Source: Candidatus Thorarchaeota archaeon
Lineage (GTDB): Archaea; Asgardarchaeota; Thorarchaeia; Thorarchaeales; Thorarchaeaceae
Assembly: GCA_030638785.1 (NCBI GenBank)
Contig: DAOWDY010000011.1
Coordinates: 1 to 7,081 of the forward strand
Direction of reading: 5' to 3'
DNA: 7,081 nucleotides
Shown: positions 1-6,040 of the stretch, one piece after another
How positions within the stretch are numbered: the first letter of the stretch is position 1
How the letters are laid out: each line of letters opens with the position of its first letter
Made by a program: the position numbers and the translations under genes
The notes under the pieces: model-generated
Database searches by the model: none
What the model was told of the DNA's origin: nothing
Seen by the model: only the letters and a program-made list of their open reading frames with translations

Positions 1-49
1 CGATTGCAGAAGTCATAGCTGTACTCATACCTGTATCATATTGTTTCAT
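1..49 (-). CDS. Possible 5' end of a divergent gene, cut by the window edge
   Basis: On the minus strand an ATG at 49 opens a frame that stays open to the window edge (16 codons, beginning MKQYDTGMSTAM). A weak ribosome-binding-like AGGG lies at 60-57, eight bases before the ATG. The layout would make it divergent from the HTH/Zn-ribbon gene at 87, with a 37-base gap. The peptide is too short to assign to any family. The opposite strand also has a short hydrophobic frame ending at a TAG at 64-66, so this stretch could instead be the tail of a plus-strand gene. Existence is uncertain. Confidence 0.25.
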   Translation of the reverse strand, partial: MKQYDTGMSTAMTSAI

Positions 50-86
50 TATTTTTTCCCTATCTTAGAACGTACACAGATTTGAT

Positions 87-464
87 ATGACTCTACGTTT
101 GAAACAGTGTGTTCAATTCATTGAACAAGACTGTACAGACCTTGGTACATGCGAGTTGAGAATCTTGCCAACGCGAAGAAAACGAATCGCAGTGATGTTA
201 GAAGAAACAGAATATCCTCTCACTGCAGAAGATATCTGTAGAGCATTGGACATCAAGGAAAGATCAATCGTTTATGAGGATATCACCCACATTTCGAAGT
301 CAATCAAGAATGAATCCAAAGAACTTCTGGTACAACCCGCAAGCTGCGGGAATTGTGATTTCGTATTCAAAGTGAAAGGGACAGCAAAGAGACCATCCAA
401 GTGTCCAAAATGCAGGGGGCAATGGATAATCTCACCAGGGTATCTCATTCGATTGCGCAAATAA
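87..464 (+). CDS. HTH/Zn-ribbon predicted transcriptional regulator (COG3357 type), copy 1
   Basis: A 125-residue protein with two parts. Residues about 30-82 look like a winged helix-turn-helix: a basic start (RRKR, 30-33), a helix rich in Leu and Ile (PLTAEDICRALDI, 44-56) and a likely recognition helix leading to ITHISKSIK. Residues 87-109 are a zinc ribbon with Cys87, Cys90, Cys106 and Cys109, followed by a short beta tail. This order matches the archaeal COG3357 family, predicted transcriptional regulators with an HTH fused to a Zn-ribbon, whose targets are not known to me. The first ~28 residues carry extra Cys (8, 16, 22) and are not clearly part of the fold. No Shine-Dalgarno precedes the ATG at 87, so the mRNA may be leaderless, or the start may lie downstream (for example Met37 at 195). 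Four bases separate its stop from the paralog at 469, implying an operon. Confidence 0.8.
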   Translation: MTLRLKQCVQFIEQDCTDLGTCELRILPTRRKRIAVMLEETEYPLTAEDICRALDIKERSIVYEDITHISKSIKNESKELLVQPASCGNCDFVFKVKGTAKRPSKCPKCRGQWIISPGYLIRLRK

Positions 465-468
465 TTTT

Positions 469-801
469 ATGGAAGCAGTTGCTTGGTGTAGAAGGTCGAG
501 TGGAATGGAAGATTGGAAGGAAGAACTGAAACGATTGCTGATGAAATATAATGCTCCAGTTAAGGTGAGTGATTATCGCAGATTGATTGGTCTTTACGAA
601 GAAGATGAACCAGAAGTATATGCAGAGATAGCTCGCATAGCAAAATCCCTAGAGGGTTCACCAGACTTGCTAGTTGTCAAACAAGGGCGTTGTTCATCAT
701 GTTTTAGCTCGATTACGTTTACTGGAAAGAAGATAATGACTTGTCCTTCCTGTAAAGGATATGTCACGGAACCAGAAGTCTACATTAAACCACGACGTTA
801 G
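469..801 (+). CDS. HTH/Zn-ribbon predicted transcriptional regulator (COG3357 type), copy 2
   Basis: A 110-residue paralog of the gene just upstream with the same plan. A winged-helix region (about 14-70) contains VYAEIARIAKSLEGS, which aligns with VYEDITHISKSIKNES of copy 1. A zinc ribbon follows with Cys75, Cys78, Cys92 and Cys95, then a short tail ending in PRR. Its ATG lies four bases after the upstream stop with no clear Shine-Dalgarno. An in-frame ATG at 505 (Met13) sits just where the homologous domain begins and has AAGGT-like purines upstream, so the true protein may be 98 residues. It is probably co-transcribed with copy 1 and may act with it, perhaps as a heterodimer (inference). 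The gene ends five bases from the stop of the convergent OB-fold gene. Confidence 0.78.
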   Translation: MEAVAWCRRSSGMEDWKEELKRLLMKYNAPVKVSDYRRLIGLYEEDEPEVYAEIARIAKSLEGSPDLLVVKQGRCSSCFSSITFTGKKIMTCPSCKGYVTEPEVYIKPRR

Positions 802-806
802 ATATT

Positions 807-1130
807 CTAGTCCTCATCGTCAAACTTGTGAACTTTCAATACACCTTGGTTTTCACGCTTGATACTCACGACTCTTGTTATAACAAAATCAGACATTCCA
901 TATTCGGTTTCTTCCACATAACCGTGAATAACTACAGGAATTCCAACACGAGGAAGGAACGCGCATTTATCAAGCACATTGGCTGAAACGTGAACGTCAT
1001 ATGTGCGTCTAGTTTCTTCATCTTGTACAACAAGCCGAGTCTTTCCATACCACCTACGGCTGCTTACCCTCGTTGTTGTACTTTTACCAACCTCACGAAT
1101 GATCCCCTTGATAACTGCCATTGTGTTCAT
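807..1130 (-). CDS. Small probable OB-fold nucleic-acid-binding protein coupled to EndoQ
   Basis: A 107-residue protein whose strand pattern suggests one OB-fold barrel: AVIKGIIREVG (5-15), KTRLVVQDEETRRTYDVHVS (30-49), an LPRVGIPVVIHGYVEE stretch (59-74) and FVITRVVSIKR (82-92). The segment GIPVVIHGYVEE resembles the 'G..V.v.G.v' strand of tRNA-anti/RPA-type OB domains. Basic residues cluster in the loop at 21-32 (RVSSRRWYGKTR), where such domains often bind nucleic acid. The tail is acidic (FDDED). Its ATG overlaps the EndoQ stop as ATGA (1130-1127), a classic sign of translational coupling and often of partner proteins. The likely role is a single-strand-binding or adaptor partner for EndoQ. 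That is inference: I do not recognise a named family, and the OB call rests on the strand pattern alone. Confidence 0.7.
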   Translation of the reverse strand: MNTMAVIKGIIREVGKSTTTRVSSRRWYGKTRLVVQDEETRRTYDVHVSANVLDKCAFLPRVGIPVVIHGYVEETEYGMSDFVITRVVSIKRENQGVLKVHKFDDED

Positions 1131-2395
1131 TCATCCCAAGTGTTTTTGATTTGACCATATCTTCCTCCCCCGCCGGGGATATAATCTACTTCTCCATTTC
1201 GGTAAGAACAAATTATCCTGCTGATTTTCTTGTCGGTTTTCTCCACGTCCTCTATCTTAATGCTGGTAAGAATTTGAGTTTCTGTCCCTAATGATTGAAT
1301 CATTGCTTCGTAAACTCGCTTAACCGACTTCACTTTATTTGATTTGGTTCCAAGTGCAGATTGTATAAGATCCAGTAAAGGGGGCATATGTAGATATAGC
1401 GGACGGTGTTTAGGTTTTATACTTGTTATATCCCCTAACATTGCAGCGCGATCCCGAACGCCTAGTCGTAAAGACTTTCCGTCATGAGGACATTTCACAC
1501 CCCTTTTTCCAATATCTGACAATAATCGTTTCTGTTCAGTTGAGTCTTTGAGGTGGACGTAGATATTCATATCATCAAATGTTGGTGCTTTATCTCCCTC
1601 TAGTATCACAAGTGTTCTCCGGCATTTCGAACAGAAAGAAAGATAGTATTTTCCTAATTGGGGAGCTAGACCTACGTTCAAAGTAGTGTATCTGCCCTTC
1701 TCTCGTTTCAGGCCCATACGTATTTCATCATATATTGGAGCCTCCAGATTGAATTTGACGAACTCACGACCAAGTTTGTCAGGTGTCGGGGAGTGTGCGT
1801 CGCTAGATGAAATGTACGTCAGTCTTCGAAGTGAGGAAATGTAATCAGCAATCTCAGAATCAGCAGAGAGACCAAGTTCCAGAAAATGGATATGATCAGC
1901 CTCTGAACCATAACAAGCCTCGATACTGTCAAACCTTCCTTCACGGAATATCCCTCTGAAGGGAGTGAACGCATGGGCTGGACCAATCATTCCACCTGAA
2001 TCGCGAACAAGTCCAGCAATCTCTTCCGCCTTCAAATTCACTCTTGGACGTCCACCCCATTCATGATCAAGATTTGGGGATGATAATTTGATTGACTCTC
2101 TCAAACGTTTAACTGACTCGAAATCAGGAAGAATGACCACATGATGGATTGCATCTCCATCCTCAATTTCAACTGTGGGAATGAATGAAATACCATCGTA
2201 AGTTAGAATACCATCATGCTCTTTCAACGTCTTCTCAGTGTGCTCTAACCAATTGGGTTGAGTTGCATCACCAGTTCCGAGTATGTCAATTCCTTTGGAT
2301 TGAGCCCCCTTCGCAAGATTAGGAATTGTCATATTCTTACTGACACTGATAGAATGTGGAGAGTGAATGTGCAAGTCAACTGCAAATTCAAGCAT
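1127..2395 (-). CDS. EndoQ-like PHP-domain endonuclease
   Basis: A 422-residue protein of the archaeal EndoQ / TIGR00375 PHP family. Characterised relatives cut DNA 5' of deaminated bases (uracil, hypoxanthine, xanthine) and AP sites, starting repair. The PHP metal site is clear: DLHIHS (Asp7, His9, His11), GTGD (40-43), VEIED (Glu76), AHAFTPF (His141), a family-typical FDSIEACYG and LELGLSADSE (172-181), and SSDAHSP (Asp199, His201). A zinc-finger segment follows with Cys255, Cys258 and Cys302, then LRLGVRDR (309-316) and the C-terminal PGGGGRYGQI signature. The fourth zinc ligand, normally Cys in CPxCG, is replaced (CPHDG, Asp305). The open frame extends to a TTG at 2401, but GAGG at 2406-2403 lies only one base from that codon and seven from the ATG at 2395, so the ATG is preferred. 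It is the middle gene of a tight minus-strand operon. No convincing PCNA-binding box is visible at its C-terminus. Confidence 0.9.
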   Translation of the reverse strand: MLEFAVDLHIHSPHSISVSKNMTIPNLAKGAQSKGIDILGTGDATQPNWLEHTEKTLKEHDGILTYDGISFIPTVEIEDGDAIHHVVILPDFESVKRLRESIKLSSPNLDHEWGGRPRVNLKAEEIAGLVRDSGGMIGPAHAFTPFRGIFREGRFDSIEACYGSEADHIHFLELGLSADSEIADYISSLRRLTYISSSDAHSPTPDKLGREFVKFNLEAPIYDEIRMGLKREKGRYTTLNVGLAPQLGKYYLSFCSKCRRTLVILEGDKAPTFDDMNIYVHLKDSTEQKRLLSDIGKRGVKCPHDGKSLRLGVRDRAAMLGDITSIKPKHRPLYLHMPPLLDLIQSALGTKSNKVKSVKRVYEAMIQSLGTETQILTSIKIEDVEKTDKKISRIICSYRNGEVDYIPGGGGRYGQIKNTWDE

Positions 2396-2402
2396 GAACA
2401 AT

Positions 2403-2406
2403 CCTC
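2403..2406 (-). promoter_or_regulatory. Shine-Dalgarno that fixes the EndoQ start
   Basis: GAGG on the minus strand overlaps the stop of the upstream dehydrogenase gene (TGAGG) and lies seven bases before the ATG at 2395. It would be one base from the alternative TTG at 2401, too close to work. This supports re-initiation by ribosomes finishing the dehydrogenase. Confidence 0.65.
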
Positions 2407-3391
2407 AGATGTTGATGTTAACTTTTACAACCTCTGGTTTGGTCGCGGCTTCGAAGGCTTGAGCTCCTTGCTCTAATGTAAATTCCTTTGAAACCATCCG
2501 CTTCACTTCTATACGTCCTTTTTGAAGCATCATAATAGCCATTTCGTAATCTCCACGAATAGTGCCAAATATGGATATCTCACGGCTAATGAGATGTCTA
2601 GGGTCAACATCGAATGGACCTTCAGTTCTTCCAGTTAGTGCTATCGTACCATCGCCACGGACAATATCGAGAGCTGTTTGTAATCCTCCATGTGTACCTG
2701 TAGCCTCTACAACTATTGAGGGTCCTACACCACTGGTAGAATTGAGTATAGTATTCTTCCAATCTCCTGAGCGATTCACAATATTCTGCAGGCCAATTTG
2801 TTTTGCCACTCCAAGATGCCATTGGTTGTCGCCAAGAAGATAAACATCGGCACCAAATGCATCAAAAACTTGAGCCATCAGAAGTCCTGCCTTGCCAGTT
2901 CCAATTACAAGGACGGTTTCTTCAGGATTAACAGTTGAGCGAGTATAGGTTTCAATAGCTATCGCCAGAGGTTCAACGAAGGTTCCTGTAACAGAATCAA
3001 TCTGGTCAGGTAATTTGTGAACGAGTTCCGAAGGGATGCAGATGAACTCAGCCATCGCTCCATCAGTAGTTATTCCAAGAGTCTTTTTTGAATTACAGAG
3101 ATGCTTTTTCTTGTTCTTGCAGTACCAGCAGGCACCATCCGAGATATCCACCTCTGTGGTAACTGGGGTGCCGACCTTGTATTCAGGATCTGAACTCTCA
3201 TGGATCACTCCTGCAAACTCATGACCCAATATCAGTGGTAAATCAGCAGCTACTTCGCCCTTCCAAATCCTTAGATCGGTCCTGCTAATTCCAACAGAAC
3301 GTACCTCTATCCTGATGTAACCTGGCATTAACGGAGGTGTTGGCGTATCAGCTACTTGGAGACCATCACGTGTAAGGACCAAAGACTTCAA
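2405..3391 (-). CDS. Medium-chain (zinc-type) alcohol dehydrogenase family protein
   Basis: A 328-residue MDR-superfamily oxidoreductase, slightly shorter than the usual ~340-350. The N-terminal GroES-like domain has GHEFAG (56-61; His57, Glu58). The nucleotide-binding fold has GTGKAG (164-169), FVEPLA (Glu140) upstream and a later VVEATG strand. The catalytic-zinc Cys of the usual GICxTD motif is Ser36 here (GISRTD). The structural zinc lobe is Asp85, Cys88, Cys91 and Cys99 with the canonical 3-3-8 spacing; an acidic first ligand is known in some archaeal ADHs (Sulfolobus has Glu). The usual NAD-binding Asp after strand beta-2 is not obvious (LLGDNQWH), so cofactor choice is open. Substrate unknown. 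The TTG start is backed by GAGGGG six bases upstream. It is the first gene of the operon with EndoQ, whose ATG lies nine bases after its stop. Confidence 0.88.
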   Translation of the reverse strand: MKSLVLTRDGLQVADTPTPPLMPGYIRIEVRSVGISRTDLRIWKGEVAADLPLILGHEFAGVIHESSDPEYKVGTPVTTEVDISDGACWYCKNKKKHLCNSKKTLGITTDGAMAEFICIPSELVHKLPDQIDSVTGTFVEPLAIAIETYTRSTVNPEETVLVIGTGKAGLLMAQVFDAFGADVYLLGDNQWHLGVAKQIGLQNIVNRSGDWKNTILNSTSGVGPSIVVEATGTHGGLQTALDIVRGDGTIALTGRTEGPFDVDPRHLISREISIFGTIRGDYEMAIMMLQKGRIEVKRMVSKEFTLEQGAQAFEAATKPEVVKVNINI

Positions 3392-3397
3392 TTGATT

Positions 3398-3403
3398 CCC
3401 CTC
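3398..3403 (-). promoter_or_regulatory. Shine-Dalgarno of the dehydrogenase gene
   Basis: GAGGGG on the minus strand, six bases (AATCAA) before the TTG at 3391. It is the main reason to accept this rare start codon; no ATG or GTG lies just upstream in frame. Confidence 0.6.
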
Positions 3404-3481
3404 TTGTTGTGCAAGCTCCGAAATGAATAAACCCTTCGATTACTGAATGAAACTTCACATAGTTTCGAATCAACGACTAGA

Positions 3482-3485
3482 GAGG
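3482..3485 (+). promoter_or_regulatory. Shine-Dalgarno supporting the inner GNAT start
   Basis: GAGG six bases before the ATG at 3492. The outer ATG at 3447 has no such site upstream, so translation probably begins at 3492. Confidence 0.5.
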
Positions 3486-3491
3486 ATTGGC

Positions 3492-4391
3492 ATGAGTGAA
3501 GCTCCCTTTTACAGTAGAAGACTTACCAGCAAAGAATTGGATTTGTGGATTCAACTAGGTAAAGAAGATGGTTTCAAATCTTCATATGACTCAGATGATA
3601 AGGAAACAGCGCGAGCATTTCTGAATCTTGAAAACAGTATGTTCTTTATTTCATATTTAGGAGATGATGCTATAGGGGGATCCTCGATTTTCAAAGACTC
3701 AACCAGAAATGCGATGGCACTCCTGTCAATACGAATCCATTCTGATTATAGAGAGCAAGTTACATCTCACATTGTAAAATCTTCATTACCTTTCTTTCGC
3801 ACTGTGGCAATTCGTGAGGTTGATGCAATTCTTTCAGAGAAGGGTGATGAATCCCATCTACCGTTCCCTCTGCAAAATGAATTGCCGTTTTGGACATCCA
3901 AAGCTTTGGATGAGAATGGATTTACGAAATCAGCAGAAATCAGCCAAATCACATTCAATGTACCAGAATCAAAGATGAAACACGACATTATGTGGGATAA
4001 TTCACCTGCACCCTATGAGAACGTTCGGAAACTATTCTGGTCTATCGATGAAGACTCTCGACCAGATTACTCACACCTCTGGTTGGAGATGAATCTAGGT
4101 CGTGCAACTAATAATCTCTTCACAAGTAGCAAAAACGATGAATGTGAGGTATCTTTTGCGTTACAGACCTTTCAAGATCGGGCACTGATGCAATCGCTTC
4201 TCTATCAGCAGAATACAAACATCTCAGACATATCGAGAGCGGTCATTGAATCCTGTCAGAAGAAAAAGCTTGATTCCCTAACGCTCAATGCGATTGCGGA
4301 CAAGTATTCAGGCATGGTGGATGAATTTGTGAGCTTGTGTGGAGAACCAGTTCAAAGAAGAAAACTCGCTCTCATGAGAAAGTTTCTCTGA
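3492..4391 (+). CDS. Divergent tandem GNAT-fold (acetyltransferase-like) protein
   Basis: A 299-residue protein that I read as two GNAT folds in a row, from pattern rather than clear motifs. First half: helices at about 12-45, strands MFFISYLG and AIGGSSIF (50-67), a long strand ALLSIRIHSDYRE (76-88) and a final WTSKALDENGFTKSAEISQITF (134-155), typical of the GNAT C-terminus where 'lexxGF' precedes the last strand. Second half (about 215-299): ALMQSLLY, a helix, LDSLTLNAI, a helix with VSLCGEP, and a last strand ending in LALMRKFL. The acetyl-CoA loop (Q/R-x-x-G-x-G/A) after the long strand is missing in the first half, and I see none in the second, so catalysis is doubtful. The start is chosen by GAGG at 3482; the frame also allows an ATG at 3447 (314 residues). 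The beta-CASP gene follows closely and may be co-transcribed. Confidence 0.5.
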   Translation: MSEAPFYSRRLTSKELDLWIQLGKEDGFKSSYDSDDKETARAFLNLENSMFFISYLGDDAIGGSSIFKDSTRNAMALLSIRIHSDYREQVTSHIVKSSLPFFRTVAIREVDAILSEKGDESHLPFPLQNELPFWTSKALDENGFTKSAEISQITFNVPESKMKHDIMWDNSPAPYENVRKLFWSIDEDSRPDYSHLWLEMNLGRATNNLFTSSKNDECEVSFALQTFQDRALMQSLLYQQNTNISDISRAVIESCQKKKLDSLTLNAIADKYSGMVDEFVSLCGEPVQRRKLALMRKFL

Positions 4392-4442
4392 AACAGCGGA
4401 AAACCTTTTGTTGTGTTCGAGAATTCAATCGTGGCGCATCTT

Positions 4443-5447
4443 ATGGTATCTCTTCGAGCAGTGAAAATGGGGACAGGAATTCACCTTACATATGGAGAAA
4501 CTGAACTAGCACTTGATGCGGGTGTTAGTGGTCTAACAACTCTGCTATCGCATGCTCATGCAGATCATATAGGAGGACTAGAGCGTGCAAAGCATGTGAT
4601 ATCCACAGAAGCAACCTATGATGCTCTTGTCGCGAGAGGTAGCAAATTACCAGCTAGTAATAGTTTCGTAAAGTACGATGAAACAATTGGACAAATTGGT
4701 GCATACATTACAACTCTAAATGCTGGACATGTCATTGGTTCTGCGATGTTTAAAATCGAATTCGATGATGGCCTGACAGTGCTTTATACTGGAGATTTCA
4801 ATGTAATCGATAGCATTGTTCATAGTGCGGCAAAGCCAGTGTCAGCGGATGTTCTCATCACGGAAGCGACATACGGAACTCCACAGTGGGAGTTTCCAAA
4901 TCGTACTGAAGTACATGGTGAGATAGTCAAAAGAGCTGCTCGATTAATCGAAATAGGTAAGATTCCTATCTTTCAAGCGTATTCATTGGGCAAGGCACAG
5001 GAAGCAATTGGCCTACTCAATAGAGCAGGAATTCAAGTTGTATCAGGAAATCCAGCCATTGATTCTGTATCAGATGTCTACAACCTACACGGAAGTGACC
5101 TCTCATTTGTAAGTATAGAATCTCCTGATGCCAAGACCTCATTGAAGAATGGATGTGCAATCGTTTCATCCTCACCAAAATATACAATGACCAATGTGAA
5201 GCGTGCGCTTGGTGCTAGTTATCAAAAAGATCTGTCACGTAGAATGGAAAGGTATAATCTATCAGGATGGACTCTTGGGGAGTTTAAGAATAACGGGTTT
5301 CCGCTTAGTGCTCACACAGATTTTCCCAATCTGATATCCTTCGCGGAATCTGTGGACCCTAAATTAGTATACTGTTTCACAAGCAATGCAAGTACATTGT
5401 CAAGACATCTCTCAGATAGGGGAATTAACGCTGTACCAATAGAATAG
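4443..5447 (+). CDS. Beta-CASP metallo-beta-lactamase nuclease (COG1236-like)
   Basis: A 334-residue metallo-beta-lactamase protein with a beta-CASP cap. Motifs: LALDAG (Asp25), HAHADH (37-42), GHVIGSAMF (His96), YTGDFN (Asp118), ITEATYG (Glu141), AYSLGKAQE (179-187) and PLSAHTDFP (His291). The SGWTLGEF...FPLSAHTDF ending resembles the short ~330-residue nucleases related to 'DNA ligase-associated' exonucleases (TIGR04122) more than the longer KH-containing archaeal CPSF proteins. Relatives process RNA or DNA ends; the substrate here is not settled. Motif C, usually a HG pair near the end, reads CFTSNA (311-316), so the last His ligand is missing. The frame allows a GTG at 4413 and ATGs at 4443 and 4467, none with a Shine-Dalgarno; 4443 was chosen because the first beta strand (VSLRAV) begins there. 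The unknown gene at 5456 follows with an RBS on this stop. Confidence 0.85.
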   Translation: MVSLRAVKMGTGIHLTYGETELALDAGVSGLTTLLSHAHADHIGGLERAKHVISTEATYDALVARGSKLPASNSFVKYDETIGQIGAYITTLNAGHVIGSAMFKIEFDDGLTVLYTGDFNVIDSIVHSAAKPVSADVLITEATYGTPQWEFPNRTEVHGEIVKRAARLIEIGKIPIFQAYSLGKAQEAIGLLNRAGIQVVSGNPAIDSVSDVYNLHGSDLSFVSIESPDAKTSLKNGCAIVSSSPKYTMTNVKRALGASYQKDLSRRMERYNLSGWTLGEFKNNGFPLSAHTDFPNLISFAESVDPKLVYCFTSNASTLSRHLSDRGINAVPIE

Positions 5448-5452
5448 GTGAG
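5446..5452 (+). promoter_or_regulatory. Ribosome binding site on the beta-CASP stop codon
   Basis: AGGTGAG overlaps the TAG stop at 5445-5447 and lies three bases before the ATG at 5456. It is a strong match to the archaeal anti-Shine-Dalgarno, with tight spacing, and suggests coupled translation of the two genes. Confidence 0.65.
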
Positions 5453-5455
5453 AAT

Positions 5456-6031
5456 ATGTATGTAGATGATTCAGACCTTGTAGAGCCTATCCATGCGGAA
5501 TCTTTCTTTTCAGTTGCATCATCAGGTGAGATACATGAAAGACTGTCCTTCGAGTATCTGGACCCTGAGGGACACTATCGTACAATAATCAGTGATGAAA
5601 ATCTCCTATCAAAGGAAATTAGAAAGCTTTCCACAAACATGCAACACTTTTTGGATTTGGAAAGAGTTGAAATCAATAGTGAAAGAGTGGCATCTATTGT
5701 ACGTTATACCGACATTTTTCCAAAAGGCGCCAGCAATGTTGTTGCTGTTATGTATCTCATTGATTTTGGTGGAAAATTGCATCCTGGAGGAAACAAGATT
5801 CAGACTTGGCTAGAAATTGAATCAGCTCCTTACGACTTTGAGATAATCTGGAGATTCCCAGTTGGTACTCAAATAGTTGACATTGATACAAAATTAGAGT
5901 ATGATATTTACAGAGACCTTGTTGTCCTCTGGGCAGAAGAGGGAATGGAAGTTGGAGGGTATGAATTAATGGAATTCATTCTTCCAGAGTTTCCTCTAGA
6001 TACAAGAGTAAAATCTAACGATAGCGTGTAG
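5456..6031 (+). CDS. Hypothetical protein, 191 residues
   Basis: I do not recognise this protein. It is acidic and looks soluble: no signal peptide, membrane segment or cysteines. The first third is mixed (ESFFSVASSGEIHERLSFEYL) and followed by a charged helix at about 49-72. The rest alternates hydrophobic strands, for example VASIVRYTDIF (77-87), NVVAVMYLIDFGG (94-106), KIQTWLEIESA (113-123) and FEIIWRFPVGTQIVDI (127-142), and ends with a helix-like YRDLVVLWAEEGMEVGG and MEFILPEFP. The second half therefore looks like a beta sandwich or barrel. The start is firm because of the AGGTGAG site. It is tightly spaced between the beta-CASP gene and the DUF131 gene, so the three are likely co-transcribed. 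No function can be given. Confidence 0.8.
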   Translation: MYVDDSDLVEPIHAESFFSVASSGEIHERLSFEYLDPEGHYRTIISDENLLSKEIRKLSTNMQHFLDLERVEINSERVASIVRYTDIFPKGASNVVAVMYLIDFGGKLHPGGNKIQTWLEIESAPYDFEIIWRFPVGTQIVDIDTKLEYDIYRDLVVLWAEEGMEVGGYELMEFILPEFPLDTRVKSNDSV

Positions 6032-6035
6032 GTGA
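6031..6035 (+). promoter_or_regulatory. Ribosome binding site that fixes the DUF131 start
   Basis: GGTGA overlaps the last base of the upstream TAG stop and lies five bases before the ATG at 6041. The GTG at 6032 is part of this site and so is unlikely to be the start codon, although the frame is open from it. Confidence 0.7.
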
Positions 6036-6040
6036 ATTCC

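Larger units (their letters stand above)
3392..3491. promoter_or_regulatory. Divergent intergenic region with a candidate promoter for the minus-strand operon
   Basis: About 100 bases separate the dehydrogenase start from the preferred GNAT start. On the minus strand GGGTTTATTCATTT (about 3434-3421) resembles an archaeal TATA box with purines upstream at the BRE position. Transcription starting ~25 bases downstream (about 3403-3405) would give a very short leader that just keeps the GAGGGG site. A plus-strand promoter for the GNAT gene must also lie here, but no box stands out. Confidence 0.3.

Noticed and set aside
272..460. Minus-strand open frame of 62 codons
   Set aside because: It is antisense to the Zn-ribbon of the first HTH protein; the Cys-rich sense reading is clearly the real one.
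2258..2476. Plus-strand open frame of 72 codons across the dehydrogenase/EndoQ junction
   Set aside because: It is antisense to the DLHIHS region of EndoQ and to the dehydrogenase end, has no binding site and shows no motif.
2562..2843. Plus-strand open frame of 93 codons
   Set aside because: It lies antisense inside the dehydrogenase, which has clear MDR motifs. The peptide is Pro/Ser-rich with no domain.
3767..3988. Minus-strand open frame of 73 codons
   Set aside because: It is a shadow antisense to the GNAT-like gene, with no recognisable features.
5592..5813. Plus-strand open frame of 73 codons with a hydrophobic segment
   Set aside because: It is out of frame inside the 191-residue gene, whose start has a strong binding site. 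Nothing supports a second product.
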